Assembly (NCBI GenBank): GCA_903908065.1
Contig: CAIVQO010000076.1
Location: 1-61,213, forward strand
Length of the DNA stretch: 61,213 nucleotides
Origin: an uncultured beta proteobacterium
GTDB taxonomy: Bacteria; Pseudomonadota; Gammaproteobacteria; Burkholderiales; Rhodocyclaceae
Direction: 5' to 3'
Both the position numbers and the translations under genes were made by a program. Shown in pieces: positions 46,038 to 55,181 of this stretch (positions are counted from its first letter, which is position 1; the number at the start of each line of letters is the position of its first letter). Below the pieces are notes generated by a model, which was not told where the DNA came from, did no database searches, and worked only from the letters and a program-made list of their open reading frames with translations.

Positions 46038-47966
46038 CTAGCGGCCAAGTGCAAGAACTTCCTCGAACAGCTTGCCGGCAATCTCGATCACCTTGGCGGC
46101 AGCCTGGTAAGCCTGCTGGTAACGCAGCAGGTTGGCCGCTTCCTCGTCGAGGTTGACCCCCGCCACTGACTGCAGGGAGGTGGTCGACTGGTCGGCCAGG
46201 CTCTGCTGCGCCGCTCCGATCGCCTCGACCTCGTTGGCCTTGCTGCCGATGTTGCTGACCATCTGCGCGTAGGCACCCTGGTAGCTCGCCGTGGCCTGGC
46301 CGCCGCTGGGCGCATTCATCGTGCTGCGCGTCTGCAGGGCGCCGATCAGCGATGCGTTGCGATTGTCGGCGACGCCATTGACATTGCTTTCGACGACGAA
46401 GGAGTCGCCGCTCGAGGGTGTGCCCCGTATCCGCGTGGTCCAGCCGTTGTAGCTGATCGCTGCGCCGGCGGTGTAGGCAACGCCCGAAGCCAGGGTCGAT
46501 CCGGCGGTGACATCCACCACGTCGAAGCTGGTGGCGCTGGTGAAGGTGATAGTGACCTTGTGCTGCAGATTGGCATTGGCGGGCGGCGGGCCATTCACCA
46601 CGCCGGCCTCGATGCTGCCCAGACCGGTGTTGCCGAGCGTCGCGCTGCTGCGTATTGGTGCCGCCGCGGCGAGAGCGCGCACGTCGGAGATCGCCACCGA
46701 CAGGTTGTGCGCCCCGTCGCGGGTCGGCTGGATCAGCACGCTGTCATTCGCGGCCGGCGCCCAGCTGCCGGCGGTGATGGTGATCCCGTCCACCGTCTGC
46801 GGCAGGCTTCCGTAATTGCGCACCACTTGGTCCGAAAGGCGGGTCAGCTGGTAATTGCCGCCGACATAGGCCAGCTCGTAGTTGCTGGTTGTCAGCTCGG
46901 CGATGCTGGCGGCGTCAATGGCCACCGTCGGCGCGCCACTGCCGGCATTGTTGCTGCTGGCGGTCACGCGCGGCGACGAAAGATTGAAGAGGTTTTGCCC
47001 CATCGCACCGGCCAGGTCCTGCCCCAGGCGATGCTGGTCATTGACGTTCTGAGCCAGGCTGAGGGCAATGCGACCGAGGGCATTCTGCGTCTGGTCCAGG
47101 GTCTCGCTGCGAAAACGCAGGACGCCGCCCAGGCTGCCGCCGGTGATCTGCGATTCGGCGATCGGTTGCGCAGTGCCGCCGGGACCCACCAGGCCCACGG
47201 TGACGCGTTCCGGATCGTCCGGCGCGCGAACTGCCTTGAGCTGATAGGCCTGGTTGCCGACCACCAGCGGCTGGCCGGCGCCGATAAATATGTTGTAGCT
47301 GCCATCGCTCTGGCTGACGGCGGTGACGCGCACCAGCTTGTTCAAGTCCTTGAGGACCTGTTCGCGCTGGTCGAGCAGGTCGTTCGGTTCGTGGCCGACT
47401 TCGCTGGCACGCGCCAGGACGACGCGGTGGTTGATTTCCGACAGTTGGGAACTGTAGGCATTGATCTGGGTGATCTGGGTCGCCACCTGGGCATTGGTGC
47501 CGTCGCGCACTTCGGCAAGTCGCTGGTCGAGCGTCTGGAAGCGCGTCGACAAGGCCTGCGATGCCGACAACATGGCCTGGCGCGCTGCCATCGACGTCGG
47601 GTTGGCGGCCACTTCCTGAACGCCCTTGAAAAAGCTGGCCAGGCTCGGCGACAGGCCGGCATCCGAGTCTGCCAGCATGTTGTCGATCTGGCGGATCTGC
47701 GACAGGTAGCTGTCCATTTCGGAGGCACCGGCCTCGGCGCTCAGCACCTGGCGGCTGAGGATCTGGTCGTAGTTGCGGCGTATGGTTTCAACGTGAGCGC
47801 CCTGACCGACGAAACCGGCACCGCTGTACAGGTAAACGTTGGTCGACTGGACCGTCTGCTGGCGGCTGTAACCCGGCGTCGAGGCGTTGGCAATATTGTG
47901 ACTGGTCGTCAGCAAGCCCGACTGGGCTGCATTCAATCCGCTGACGCCAATGTTCAGGATACCCAT
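46038..47966 (-). CDS. flgK: Hook-filament junction protein FlgK
   Basis: 642 residues. The N-terminus (LNAAQSGLLTTSHNIANAST) and the C-terminal EEAANLLRYQQAYQAAAKVI are the D0 regions of HAP1. The middle is variable. The gene has a perfect sigma-54 promoter and a CGGCAA-N3-TTGCCG palindrome in its 96-base upstream gap, which is notable because flgKL in many bacteria are late genes. Confidence 0.95.
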   Translation of the reverse strand: MGILNIGVSGLNAAQSGLLTTSHNIANASTPGYSRQQTVQSTNVYLYSGAGFVGQGAHVETIRRNYDQILSRQVLSAEAGASEMDSYLSQIRQIDNMLADSDAGLSPSLASFFKGVQEVAANPTSMAARQAMLSASQALSTRFQTLDQRLAEVRDGTNAQVATQITQINAYSSQLSEINHRVVLARASEVGHEPNDLLDQREQVLKDLNKLVRVTAVSQSDGSYNIFIGAGQPLVVGNQAYQLKAVRAPDDPERVTVGLVGPGGTAQPIAESQITGGSLGGVLRFRSETLDQTQNALGRIALSLAQNVNDQHRLGQDLAGAMGQNLFNLSSPRVTASSNNAGSGAPTVAIDAASIAELTTSNYELAYVGGNYQLTRLSDQVVRNYGSLPQTVDGITITAGSWAPAANDSVLIQPTRDGAHNLSVAISDVRALAAAAPIRSSATLGNTGLGSIEAGVVNGPPPANANLQHKVTITFTSATSFDVVDVTAGSTLASGVAYTAGAAISYNGWTTRIRGTPSSGDSFVVESNVNGVADNRNASLIGALQTRSTMNAPSGGQATASYQGAYAQMVSNIGSKANEVEAIGAAQQSLADQSTTSLQSVAGVNLDEEAANLLRYQQAYQAAAKVIEIAGKLFEEVLALGR

Positions 47967-47992
47967 GATCGCTCCACGTTAGCCCCCGGTAA

Positions 47993-48007
47993 CGGCAAGA
48001 ATTGCCG
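47993..48007. promoter_or_regulatory. CGGCAA-N3-TTGCCG palindrome in the flgK leader
   Basis: CGGCAA-GAA-TTGCCG lies between the sigma-54 promoter (predicted start near 48022) and the flgK ATG at 47966. Enhancers downstream of the start are known for flagellar sigma-54 activators such as FlrC and FlbD. Inferred FleR site. Confidence 0.6.
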
Positions 48008-48032
48008 CGCCTTGAGGCTTCACGCAGAGAAC

Positions 48033-48048
48033 TGCAATGCCCGTGCCA
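48033..48048 (-). promoter_or_regulatory. Sigma-54 promoter of flgK
   Basis: Minus-strand TGGCACGGGCATTGCA is a full match to TGGCACR-N4-TTGCW. It lies in the flgJ-flgK gap, about 70 bases before the flgK start codon. Confidence 0.9.
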
Positions 48049-48062
48049 GGGGCTGAGGATGT

Positions 48063-48992
48063 TTAGCTGACCGTCGTCTGACGCAGGACCCCGGCTCCAA
48101 TCACGCGTTCCAGCTTGCTGGCGTAGTTCGGATCGGTAGCGTAACCGGCGGCCTGCAGGCCGCGGGCGAACTGCTGTGGTTCGCGCGCACCCAGTACGCC
48201 CGCGTAGCGTGGCTGTGTGGCCAGCAGTCGGGCGTAGTCGGCAAAGGCTTCAGCGTGGGATGCATAGGCCCGGAAGCGTTCGCTGCGGGTTTGCGCCAGA
48301 CCGGCAATAACTTCCGTCGTGCTTGCCTCGACCGTCGGCCCCTGCCAGTCGCGCCCCACCTTGATGCCAAAAATGTTGTGGCTGCTGCGGCCATCGGCGG
48401 TCTTCGGCTCGGCTCGTCCCCAGCCGGTTTCGAGCGCCGCCTGCGCCACCATGAAATGCGCGGGAATGCCGGTCTGCTGCTCGGCCTCCAGCGCCGCCGG
48501 CATCAGGCGATCGACAAAGGCGCGCTGTGAGGCACTGGCGGCAAGCGGCTCGGAAGTCGGCGCGGGCGACACGGCGGGCGCCGCCTTGGGCGGCAAGCCA
48601 AGACCGCGCAGACTCGACGGGCTCGATGGGTCGAGCGGCAAGGCACGCGGCTCGCGGCGCAAAGGCATGGCCCCCAGCGGCTCGACGAGTTCGTTCCGCT
48701 GCATCATTTGCTTTTCGATCATCGCGGCGAGGCCGAGGCCTTTGCCGCCGCCGAGCTGCAGGCTCAGCTGCTGGTCGTGCAGGGATTCGTAGAGACGCGA
48801 GGCCTGGCTGTCGAACAAGCCCTCGCGCGGCACCGCGTCGCGCATCGACTTCAGCACCATCTGCATGAACAGCGATTCGAACTGTTTCGCCACCTCCCGG
48901 GCCGCCGCCGGATCGCCGGCCTTGGCCTGGCGCTTGAGCGCGGTCAGGCGTCCGGTATCGAGGACATTGGCGGCAGCGAGGTCGGCACTCAT
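48063..48992 (-). CDS. flgJ: Rod-capping peptidoglycan hydrolase FlgJ
   Basis: 309 residues. The N-terminal rod-cap domain (about 20-105) has AREVAKQFESLFMQMVLKSM. After a Pro/Ser linker, the glucosaminidase domain (about 155-305) has ESGLN-type motif equivalents in MVAQAALETGWGRAEP and NIFGIKVGRDWQG. This is the bifunctional gamma/betaproteobacterial form that cuts peptidoglycan for rod passage. A weak sigma-54 sequence lies upstream. Confidence 0.94.
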   Translation of the reverse strand: MSADLAAANVLDTGRLTALKRQAKAGDPAAAREVAKQFESLFMQMVLKSMRDAVPREGLFDSQASRLYESLHDQQLSLQLGGGKGLGLAAMIEKQMMQRNELVEPLGAMPLRREPRALPLDPSSPSSLRGLGLPPKAAPAVSPAPTSEPLAASASQRAFVDRLMPAALEAEQQTGIPAHFMVAQAALETGWGRAEPKTADGRSSHNIFGIKVGRDWQGPTVEASTTEVIAGLAQTRSERFRAYASHAEAFADYARLLATQPRYAGVLGAREPQQFARGLQAAGYATDPNYASKLERVIGAGVLRQTTVS

Positions 48993-49033
48993 GTTGGTCG
49001 GAAGTGTCTCAGGTACGGATGATCGGCAATGAA

Positions 49034-49049
49034 TGCAAAAACCGTCCCA
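49034..49049 (-). promoter_or_regulatory. Possible sigma-54 promoter of flgJ
   Basis: Minus-strand TGGGACGGTTTTTGCA has one mismatch in the -24 element; GG and GC are kept at correct spacing. It lies about 42 bases before flgJ in a 78-base gap. Confidence 0.45.
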
Positions 49050-49070
49050 CTCCCGCCCTGCTCCGCGTTT

Positions 49071-50183
49071 TCAGATGATTTCCAGCTCGGCGCGCAGTGC
49101 GCCGGCGGACTTCATGGCCTGCAGGATGGCGATCAGGTCCTGTGGATTCGCACCCAGCGAGTTCAACGCGCGTACGATCTCGGCCAGGTTGGCGCCGGCC
49201 TTCAGATTCATCAGCGCCGCGCCCTCCTGCTTGATCTCGACTTGCGCATTGGCCACCGGCGCGGTCTGCCCGCCCGACAAGGCACCGGGCTGGCTGACGG
49301 CATTGTCGGTGCTGACCGAAACGGACAGGTTGCCGTGGGCGACGGCGCAGTTGTCGAGCAATACCGCCTGGTTCATCACCACCGAACCGGTGCGGCTGTT
49401 CACGATCACCTTGGCGGCCATTTTTGCCGGCGTGACGTCGAGGTTCTCTATCCTGCCGATGAAAGCGACGCGTTCGTCCGGATTGGCCGGCGCCTTGACC
49501 CGCACCTGGCGACCGTCAGCCGCCGACGCCACGCCCGGCGCCATGCGATTGATGGCCTCGACCATCTGTTGTGCGGTGCTGAAGTCGGTGCTGTTGAGTT
49601 CGAGATGGACGAACTCGCCCTGCCCCAGCGGCATCGGCACTTCGCGCTCGACCGTGGCCCCGGCGGCAATGCGGCCGACAGAAAGGTGGTTCACGGTGAC
49701 CTTGGAACCGGCACCGGAGGCCCCGGCACCCACCACGGTGACGTTACCCTGGGCCATGGCATAGATCTGCCCGTCGGCGCCCTTGAGCGGAGTCAGGATC
49801 AGCGTGCCACCGCGCAGGCTCTTGGCATTGCCGATCGAGGAAACGGTAATGTCGATGGTCTGGCCGGCGCGGGCAAAGGCCGGCAGGCTGGCGGTGACCA
49901 TCACGGCGGCCACGTTCTTCAGTTGCAGCGACTGACCGGGCGGCATGTTGATGCCCATGGCGGAAAGCATGCTGATCATGCTTTGCACCGTAAAGGGGGT
50001 CTGGGTGGTCTGGTCGCCACTGCCGTCGAGGCCGACCACCACGCCGTAGCCGACCAACTGGTTGGCACGCACGCCGGCCACCGAGGCGATGTCCTTGATG
50101 CGCTCGGCATTGGCCGGTGCGGCGGCGAAAACGGCGCCGGCCAGGCACAGCGCAGTCAGCAGTTTGCGGTTCAGGGTTTTCAT
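49071..50183 (-). CDS. flgI: Flagellar P-ring protein FlgI
   Basis: 370 residues. A Sec signal peptide (LLTALCLAGAVFAAAPANA) is followed by AERIKDIASVAGVRANQLVG and VGLDGSGDQTTQTPFT, the family signatures. It forms the periplasmic P ring around the rod. It starts 10 bases after flgH. Confidence 0.97.
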   Translation of the reverse strand: MKTLNRKLLTALCLAGAVFAAAPANAERIKDIASVAGVRANQLVGYGVVVGLDGSGDQTTQTPFTVQSMISMLSAMGINMPPGQSLQLKNVAAVMVTASLPAFARAGQTIDITVSSIGNAKSLRGGTLILTPLKGADGQIYAMAQGNVTVVGAGASGAGSKVTVNHLSVGRIAAGATVEREVPMPLGQGEFVHLELNSTDFSTAQQMVEAINRMAPGVASAADGRQVRVKAPANPDERVAFIGRIENLDVTPAKMAAKVIVNSRTGSVVMNQAVLLDNCAVAHGNLSVSVSTDNAVSQPGALSGGQTAPVANAQVEIKQEGAALMNLKAGANLAEIVRALNSLGANPQDLIAILQAMKSAGALRAELEII

Positions 50184-50193
50184 GTCGAATTCC

Positions 50194-50871
50194 TCAGAAA
50201 GGCATGAAGCTCAGGAAGAAGCGGCCCAGCCAGCCCATGACCTGGGCCGAATCGATGAAACCGTTGGCCTTGTATTCGATGCGCGCATCGGCGATCTGGG
50301 TCGAAGTGACGGTGTTCGCCGAGGTGATGGTGTTGGGGTTGACCACGCCGGAGAAGCGCACGAACTCTTCGCCCTCCTTCAGGCCGATCTGCTTCTCGCC
50401 CGACACCAGTAGGTTGCCGTTGGGGTAGACCTCGATCACGGTGACGGTGATGGTGCCAGTGAAATCATTGGACGAGGTGTTCTGCCCCGAGCCGGTGAAA
50501 TTGTTGGTATCGCTGGCGGCCAGCGTGGTGCCCTGGGCGCCCTTGAACGGCAGGCCGACGATGGTCGGCACGCTGACATCCACGGCCTGGCTGCGCGTGG
50601 TCTTGTTTTCCGACTTCTTCGAGGCCTGGACTTTCTCGGCGATGTTGATGGTCAGGGTATCGCCGACAAAGCGTGCGCGGCGGTCTTCGAACAGCGGACG
50701 CGCGGAGGCCACGTTGAAGATGGCGCCATTGCTGGGCGCGATGTAGTTCCGGGCTTCCGGGCGCACGCTCATCGGCTGGTGGATCGCCGTGGTCGGCGCG
50801 GTGGTGACGCAGCCGGCCAGCAGGGCCAGCAGCGGGATCAGGACGATCGTATTTTTCATGTTGTCATTCAT
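50194..50871 (-). CDS. flgH: Flagellar L-ring lipoprotein FlgH
   Basis: 225 residues from ATG 50871; an ATG four codons later (50859) is an alternative. The lipobox LLAGC marks a lipoprotein. LFEDRRARFVGDTLTINIAE and LLVSGEKQIGLKEGEEFVRF are FlgH signatures. It forms the outer-membrane L ring, which confirms a two-membrane cell. No clear ribosome site precedes either start. Confidence 0.95.
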   Translation of the reverse strand: MNDNMKNTIVLIPLLALLAGCVTTAPTTAIHQPMSVRPEARNYIAPSNGAIFNVASARPLFEDRRARFVGDTLTINIAEKVQASKKSENKTTRSQAVDVSVPTIVGLPFKGAQGTTLAASDTNNFTGSGQNTSSNDFTGTITVTVIEVYPNGNLLVSGEKQIGLKEGEEFVRFSGVVNPNTITSANTVTSTQIADARIEYKANGFIDSAQVMGWLGRFFLSFMPF

Positions 50872-50885
50872 CCATGGTTGGCGGA

Positions 50886-51668
50886 TCAGATGTTGCTGAG
50901 CTTCGACAGCATCTGGTCGCAGGTGGTGACCGCCTTGGAGTTCATTTCGTAGCCGCGCTGAGCCACGATCATGTTCACCAGCTCCTCGGCCACATTGACG
51001 TTGGAGGTTTCGATGTAGCCCTGGTTGATCAGGCCGGTGCCGTTGGTTCCCGGCGTGGTCGGCGTACCGGTTCCCGACGATGCGGTTTCGACGAACAGGT
51101 TCTGGCCGGTGCTCTGCAGGCCGCCGTTATTGACGAAGCCGACCAGCTGGATATTGCCCGCCGGTTGCGGCGCGTTGTTGCCGGGCTGGGAATAGGTGAC
51201 GATGCCGTCGGGCGAGATGGTCACGCTGATGGCGTTGGCCGGGATGGTGATCGGCGGGCTCAGCGGGTAGCCGTTGGCGGTAACGATCTGGCCGTTCGCA
51301 TCCTTGGTGAAGGACCCATCGCGGGTGTAGGCCAGGGTGCCGTCGGGCATCTGGATCTGGAAGAAGCCATTGCCCTGGATCGCGAGGTCGAGCGGGTTGT
51401 CGGTCTTCTGCACCGTGCCCTGGGTGAAGATGTGCTCGGTGGCCACCACGCGCACGCCGGTGCCCAGGGTCAAGCCCGATGGAATCGCCGTCTGTTGTGA
51501 CGAAGACGAGCCCGGCTGGCGCAGGGTCTGGTAAAGAAGATCTTCGAACACGGGGCGCGAACGCTTGAAGCCGGTGGTGCTGACGTTGGCGAGGTTGCTG
51601 GTGATCACGTCCATCGATGTCTGGTGGGCATCGAGGCCGGTCTTGGCAATCCAGAGGGAACGCATCAT
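50886..51668 (-). CDS. flgG: Flagellar distal rod protein FlgG
   Basis: 260 residues, the standard FlgG length. N-terminal [20 protein letters not shown], then [20 protein letters not shown] (the distal-rod insertion region) and C-terminal [20 protein letters not shown]. Located between the second flgE-like gene and flgH. Confidence 0.96.
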   Translation of the reverse strand: MMRSLWIAKTGLDAHQTSMDVITSNLANVSTTGFKRSRPVFEDLLYQTLRQPGSSSSQQTAIPSGLTLGTGVRVVATEHIFTQGTVQKTDNPLDLAIQGNGFFQIQMPDGTLAYTRDGSFTKDANGQIVTANGYPLSPPITIPANAISVTISPDGIVTYSQPGNNAPQPAGNIQLVGFVNNGGLQSTGQNLFVETASSGTGTPTTPGTNGTGLINQGYIETSNVNVAEELVNMIVAQRGYEMNSKAVTTCDQMLSKLSNI

Positions 51669-51705
51669 TTGGGATTACTCCTGGGGAATGTTCAGGGTCC
51701 TGCGC

Positions 51706-53031
51706 TTATTGCGAACGCATGTTGGCTAGGTTCTGCAAAACCTGGTCGAGGATCTTGAAGGTCTGGGCGCTGGCCTGGTAATTACGCTGTTGCTCGATTA
51801 ACGCCACCAGTTCGGTAGCCAGATCGACGTTGGATTGTTCGCGGGCATAACCCTGCAGGGAACCCATGCCCTCTGCCGGATCGCTGTTGCCCTGGAAGCC
51901 GGCAATTTTCTCGGTGGCGAACTTGGGGAAGCCCAAGCTGATGGTGCCGGTGCCCTTGACCGGATCGTCGTTGGCCACCCACTGGTTTTCGCCCATGTTG
52001 ATCAGGGCGTTGGGATTGGCAAAGTTGGCCAGCACCACCTGGGCGACGTTGCGCCGCTGGCCGTTGGAGTAGCGTGCGCTGATGTGGCCATCGGCCTGGA
52101 CGCTGAACTCATAGCCATCCTGCAGGCTGCCTTCGCCATAGCCATCCTGGCTCAGGGCATTCACGCTCAGGGGGGTGCCAAACTGGGTCGTGCCGCGCAG
52201 GTCGATCGCGATCGACAGGGTCTCGCCACCGGCGGTGGTATAGCTGGTCGCGGCGAGGGGCATCTTCGTCGCGAGGATGCCGGCGGTGTCGAAGGCGACG
52301 TCGATCGGCCCGGTAACCGGCGTCGGATTCGACGGGCTGTAATCCAGCGTCGTGTACATGTCCCAGTGATTGCCGCCCCCGGGAGTGGCAAAGTAGAGCC
52401 GCAGCTGGTGCTCGGCGCCGGTCGAGTCGAATACCGTGGCCACGGTGGAGCCGTTGTAGCTCGTTGCATCGTCAGGGTCGAAGGGCACCGAGGCGGCCGC
52501 CAGGCGCGGGTCGAGATTGATGCTTAGTTCGACCTTGGTGCTGGCCTTGGGCGGGAAATAGGGATCGATGGTGATCACTACCGGGTTCGGCACATTGTCG
52601 ATGGTGCCGAAGGGGTCGGTGGTGAAGTCCGGCAGATTGCCGGTCAGGCTGAGGCCGGCGCGGGTCACCAGGCGCGGATTGCTGTTGGCATCGAAGGAAA
52701 GGCGGAACTGGCCGTCGCGCGTGTAGCTGATCTTGCCGGTCTCGGCGTTGTAGAGGCGGAAGAACCCCTGACCGTTGATCGCCATGTCGAGCGGGTTGTT
52801 GGTCAGTTCGAAACGGCCCTGCTCGAAGTTCTGGGCGATGTTGTCGGCACTGACACCGGCACTCGCGGCAGAATCTGCCGGTCCGCTGCCCTTTCCTGCC
52901 GCCGCGACATTGGTGAAGCGTGCGACGGAGGACTTGAAGCCGATGGTTTGCGAGTTGGCGATGTTGTTGCCGATCACGTCAAGCGCCTTGCCGGCGGCAA
53001 TCAGGCCACTCAAGCTGTTTGCAAATGCCAT
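51706..53031 (-). CDS. Second FlgE-like hook protein
   Basis: 441 residues. N-terminus SLSGLIAAGKALDVIGNNIA and C-terminus DLATELVALIEQQRNYQASA are flagellar rod/hook D0 regions, and the middle (SVNALSQDGYGEGSLQDGYE) is FlgE-specific. It is clearly homologous to, but not a recent copy of, the flgE at 53879-55168, and it lacks the FlgG rod insertion. It sits between flgF and flgG, an unusual place. It has its own consensus sigma-54 promoter and a good ribosome site (AGGAAGGA). It may be an alternative hook subunit or a specialised hook segment; function is unproven. Confidence 0.88.
   Translation of the reverse strand: MAFANSLSGLIAAGKALDVIGNNIANSQTIGFKSSVARFTNVAAAGKGSGPADSAASAGVSADNIAQNFEQGRFELTNNPLDMAINGQGFFRLYNAETGKISYTRDGQFRLSFDANSNPRLVTRAGLSLTGNLPDFTTDPFGTIDNVPNPVVITIDPYFPPKASTKVELSINLDPRLAAASVPFDPDDATSYNGSTVATVFDSTGAEHQLRLYFATPGGGNHWDMYTTLDYSPSNPTPVTGPIDVAFDTAGILATKMPLAATSYTTAGGETLSIAIDLRGTTQFGTPLSVNALSQDGYGEGSLQDGYEFSVQADGHISARYSNGQRRNVAQVVLANFANPNALINMGENQWVANDDPVKGTGTISLGFPKFATEKIAGFQGNSDPAEGMGSLQGYAREQSNVDLATELVALIEQQRNYQASAQTFKILDQVLQNLANMRSQ
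52866..52880. promoter_or_regulatory. CGGCAG-N3-CTGCCG palindrome in the second flgE-like gene
   Basis: CGGCAG-AAT-CTGCCG has the 15-bp architecture of the fliF/flgK/flgB palindromes with one symmetric change. It lies about 180 bases downstream of the promoter at 53069-53084, inside coding sequence. Possible downstream enhancer. Confidence 0.35.
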
Positions 53032-53068
53032 TTTTGGATTCCTTCCTGGTTACGCTTATGCCTCTAAC

Positions 53069-53084
53069 AGCAAGGCATGTGCCA
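53069..53084 (-). promoter_or_regulatory. Sigma-54 promoter of the second flgE-like gene
   Basis: Minus-strand TGGCACATGCCTTGCT matches TGGCACR-N4-TTGCW at all specified positions. It lies in the 57-base gap after flgF, with the predicted start about 27 bases before the ATG at 53031. It probably also drives flgGHI. Confidence 0.88.
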
Positions 53085-53088
53085 GGGA

Positions 53089-53841
53089 TCAGCGGGAGCT
53101 GAGAAGTTGCGCGGCCGCCTTGTCGTTGGCGTCGGCGATCGACACCATGCGCAACTGCATCTCGAACTGGCGCGCCAGCGAGATCATGTTCACCATCTGT
53201 TCCGCAGGATTGACGTTGCTGCCTTCGAGCGTGCCGGCCACGATGGAGACGGTTTCGTCCATCGGCAGCGCATCGCCGCCGCGCGGTCGGAACAGCCCAT
53301 CCTCGCCGCGCACCAGCTCCGCGGTCGGCGGATTCACCAGCTTGATGCGGCCGATCACGCTGGGCGTGTTCTGCGCGCCGGATTCCGGCAGGGCCGACAT
53401 CGTGCCGTCGACACCGATACTGAGTTTGACTTCCGGCGGCACGCTGATGGTGCCGCCATCGCCCATCACCGGGATGCCCTTGCGAGTTTGCAGCACACCG
53501 TTGACGTCGAGTTGGAACGAGCCGTTGCGGGTATAGGCCTCGCTGCCGTCAGGCAGTTGCAGCGCGATCCAGCCCGGCCCCTGCACCGCCACGTCCAGCG
53601 GACGTCCGGTCCCCGTCATGGCACCCGCAGTGAAATCGGTATGGGTGCTGGCATCGATGGCAAAGGCGCGGGTCGGCAGGCCCTTGACGGCTGCTTGCGA
53701 TTGCACCTGGACCGCGCGCAGGCGATGCTCCTCGGCCTTGTAGCCGGTGGAATTCGCATTCGCCAGGTTGTGCGCGACGGCTGCTTGGCGAGCCATGGTC
53801 TGGCTCGCCCCGCTCATCGCCGTGTAGATCATGCGGTCCAT
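53089..53841 (-). CDS. flgF: Flagellar proximal rod protein FlgF
   Basis: 250 residues, the usual FlgF length. N-terminal MIYTAMSGASQTMARQAAVA with HNLANANSTGYKAEEHRL; C-terminal GSNVNPAEQMVNMISLARQF. Rod subunit exported by the type III system. It follows flgE by 37 bases. Confidence 0.95.
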   Translation of the reverse strand: MDRMIYTAMSGASQTMARQAAVAHNLANANSTGYKAEEHRLRAVQVQSQAAVKGLPTRAFAIDASTHTDFTAGAMTGTGRPLDVAVQGPGWIALQLPDGSEAYTRNGSFQLDVNGVLQTRKGIPVMGDGGTISVPPEVKLSIGVDGTMSALPESGAQNTPSVIGRIKLVNPPTAELVRGEDGLFRPRGGDALPMDETVSIVAGTLEGSNVNPAEQMVNMISLARQFEMQLRMVSIADANDKAAAQLLSSR

Positions 53842-53878
53842 CGTCGCCCTTCCCTCGCCGTGTCCTCAGCGCCGACTA

Positions 53879-55168
53879 TTAGCGCAGGTTGACCAGGGTT
53901 TGCAGGATGCTGTCCTGGGTCTTGATGGTTTGCGCATTGGCCTGATAGGAACGCTGCATGGTGATCATGTTCACTAGTTCGGCGGTCAGATCGACGTTGG
54001 ATTCTTCCAGCGCGGCCGATTGCAGCACGCCGTACTGGCCCGAGGAGCCCGGCACGCCGACGATGGAATCGCCGGAACCCGGGGTCTGCGCCCAGACGTT
54101 GTCGCCCAGGGGTTGCAGGCCTTGCGAATTGCGGAAGGAGGCCAGGATCACCTGCCCGACCACGGCGGTCTGGCCGTTGGTATAGCGGCCGAGGATGGTG
54201 CCGTCCTGACCGACGTTGAAGCCGGCCAGCGTGCCGGAACCGTAGCCGTCCTGAACCATGGCGTTGACCGAGAACGAAGAACCGAACTGGGTCGAGCCGC
54301 CGAAGTTGACCGGGAAGGACAGGTTGCTGATGGCACCGGTGTAACCCAGCTGGGCATCGGTGATCGCCGCCGTGAAGGCCGAAGACGTAAGTTCTCCTGA
54401 GGCGTCGAAGGTTAGCGTGCCGAGCTTGCCACCCGCCGAAAGATCGGTGAATTGGGGCGACGCGCCCGGCGGATTGGTCAGCGTGGTGTAGACATCCCAG
54501 GTACTCGCCGCCGCCATCTTGACGAAATACATCGAGTAGGTGTGGGGATTGCCAAGGCTGTCATACACCGTGACGGCGGTCGACTGGTTGTAGGTGGTCG
54601 GGTTGTTGTAGTCGAACGGCGATGCCGAGGGGGGACCCAGGCGCGCATCGAGGTTGACGTTCACTTCGACACCGGTGTTGCCGGGGCTGCCGCCCGTCAT
54701 CTGGGGCGGGCCGGCCAGGCTCTGCGTCGGATCGAACAGGCGCAGCGGCACGGCAGGCGAACCTTGGGAGATCACGCCCTTGTCAGCCATGATGCCCTTC
54801 AGCTTGAGGCCGCTGCTGTTGACGATGTAGCCCGACTGGTCGAGCTGGAACTGGCCATTGCGGCTATACACCGTGGCGCCGTTGCCGTCATCGACCTGAA
54901 AGAAGCCGCCACCGTTGATCGCGATGTCGAGCGGATTGCTGGTCACGCCGATGCTGCCCTGCGTGAATTGCTGTACCACCGCCGAGATCTTGGTGCCGAG
55001 GCCGACCGGGGCCGCACCGGCACCGGAAAGGGAAGCGGCAAACACGTCGGAGAACTGGGTCGACCCCGTCTTGTAGCCGATCGTGCTGGCGTTGGCGATG
55101 TTGTTGCCGATGGTGTCGAGAGCCTTGGAGGAAGCATTCAGACCGGCCAGACCTTGTTGGAATCCCAT
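53879..55168 (-). CDS. flgE: Flagellar hook protein FlgE
   Basis: 429 residues. N-terminal GLAGLNASSKALDTIGNNIA, ASTIGYKTGSTQFSDVFAAS, hook-domain segment SVNAMVQDGYGSGTLAGFNV and C-terminal LTAELVNMITMQRSYQANAQ are all FlgE features. Position directly after the hook-cap gene flgD supports it as the main hook protein. A second FlgE-like protein is encoded two genes downstream. Confidence 0.95.
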   Translation of the reverse strand: MGFQQGLAGLNASSKALDTIGNNIANASTIGYKTGSTQFSDVFAASLSGAGAAPVGLGTKISAVVQQFTQGSIGVTSNPLDIAINGGGFFQVDDGNGATVYSRNGQFQLDQSGYIVNSSGLKLKGIMADKGVISQGSPAVPLRLFDPTQSLAGPPQMTGGSPGNTGVEVNVNLDARLGPPSASPFDYNNPTTYNQSTAVTVYDSLGNPHTYSMYFVKMAAASTWDVYTTLTNPPGASPQFTDLSAGGKLGTLTFDASGELTSSAFTAAITDAQLGYTGAISNLSFPVNFGGSTQFGSSFSVNAMVQDGYGSGTLAGFNVGQDGTILGRYTNGQTAVVGQVILASFRNSQGLQPLGDNVWAQTPGSGDSIVGVPGSSGQYGVLQSAALEESNVDLTAELVNMITMQRSYQANAQTIKTQDSILQTLVNLR

Positions 55169-55181
55169 GATGTTCTCCTGC

